DNA from: Paenibacillus sp. UNC451MF
Lineage (GTDB): Bacteria; Bacillota; Bacilli; Paenibacillales; NBRC-103111
Assembly (NCBI RefSeq): GCF_000686845.1
Contig: NZ_JMLS01000004.1
Coordinates: 335,783-399,782, forward strand
Length of the DNA: 64,000 bases
Reading direction: 5' to 3'
Shown one piece after another: positions 63,927-64,000 of this stretch. The notes under the pieces are model-generated. The model was given only the letters and a program-made list of their open reading frames with translations. It did not search any database and had not been told where the DNA came from. A program made the translations under genes and the position numbers. Position 1 is the stretch's first letter. Every line of letters starts with the position of its first letter.

Positions 63927-64000
63927 CTAGGCCTCTTTCGCCTTCCGCTCCAGATGGAATGCAATCTTTTTCATGTTTTGTACGGCTGCTGTCATAAGCG
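63927..64000 (-). mobile_element. C-terminus of an IS1182-type transposase (partial)
   Basis: The last 24 codons on the minus strand read LMTAAVQNMKKIAFHLERKA then KEA and stop. The AAVQNMKKIA-type ending is characteristic of IS1182-family DDE transposases. The rest lies beyond the window, so whether the element is intact is unknown. Confidence 0.75.

Noticed and set aside
1..64000. CRISPR arrays, tRNA and rRNA genes, riboswitches
   Set aside because: No regularly spaced repeats, cloverleaf-like or conserved RNA motifs were noticed by reading; a covariance-model scan could still find small RNAs.

Overview
The window looks like a chromosomal stretch of a spore-forming, Gram-positive Bacillota, most probably a Paenibacillus or close relative. 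I infer this from strong GGAGG ribosome binding sites, frequent TTG and GTG starts placed about 8 nt after them, a SpoVB-type flippase, a LysM/GH18 cortex-lysis-like enzyme, a YjcZ-type miniprotein, an S-layer-homology protease, and many carbohydrate genes under YesM/YesN-type two-component control. No rRNA, tRNA or CRISPR array was seen. Most genes lie on the minus strand.

Layout. 1-2.1 kb: 5' part of a Gfo/Idh/MocA oxidoreductase, a DinB-like protein and a squalene/phytoene synthase. 2.2-15.7 kb: a complete L-arabinose module on one strand: ribose/arabinose-type ABC importer (ATPase, permease, lipoprotein), an AraC-type response regulator, a YesM-type sensor kinase and a second sugar-binding protein (resembling the AraPST three-component sensor of Geobacillus), then the repressor AraR and araDBA, with AraR-box palindromes in front of araD and araR. 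15.8-25.3 kb: a glycerophosphodiester/glycerol-3-phosphate region: UgpB-A-E-like importer without its own ATPase, an unrecognised lipoprotein, GDPD, then a HAD phosphatase, the antiterminator glpP, glpD with a hairpin leader, and an MgtC-like protein. 25.5-30.3 kb: a serine hydrolase, alr, ald and a PucR/AdeR-type regulator, which together could turn D-alanine into pyruvate. 30.4-43 kb: phosphatase, GH35 beta-galactosidase, SLH-anchored S9 peptidase, MarR+MFS pair, sulfonate-type ABC importer with an OsmC protein, and the LysM/GH18 enzyme. 43-64 kb: two alpha-L-fucosidase-type hydrolases (GH29, GH95), two nucleotidyltransferase-fold proteins, a MORN-repeat protein, an unusual fusion of an ArsR-type helix-turn-helix to a GyrB-like ATPase, SpoVB, a MarR+SDR pair with a large concentric dyad, a second SDR, an S51 peptidase/DUF6886-like pair, a solitary ParB homologue, a membrane-anchored beta-helix protein, and at the right edge the C-terminus of an IS1182-type transposase.

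Three reading frames look damaged: a Nudix hydrolase (about 47.2-47.7 kb) and an SDR (56.8-57.6 kb) each need a single extra base to restore the conserved family sequence, and a short zinc-ribbon relic with an in-frame stop lies at 60.5-60.6 kb. The most unusual object is the HTH-GyrB fusion at 49.0-50.1 kb; the most striking non-coding element is the concentric double palindrome at 54844-54892.
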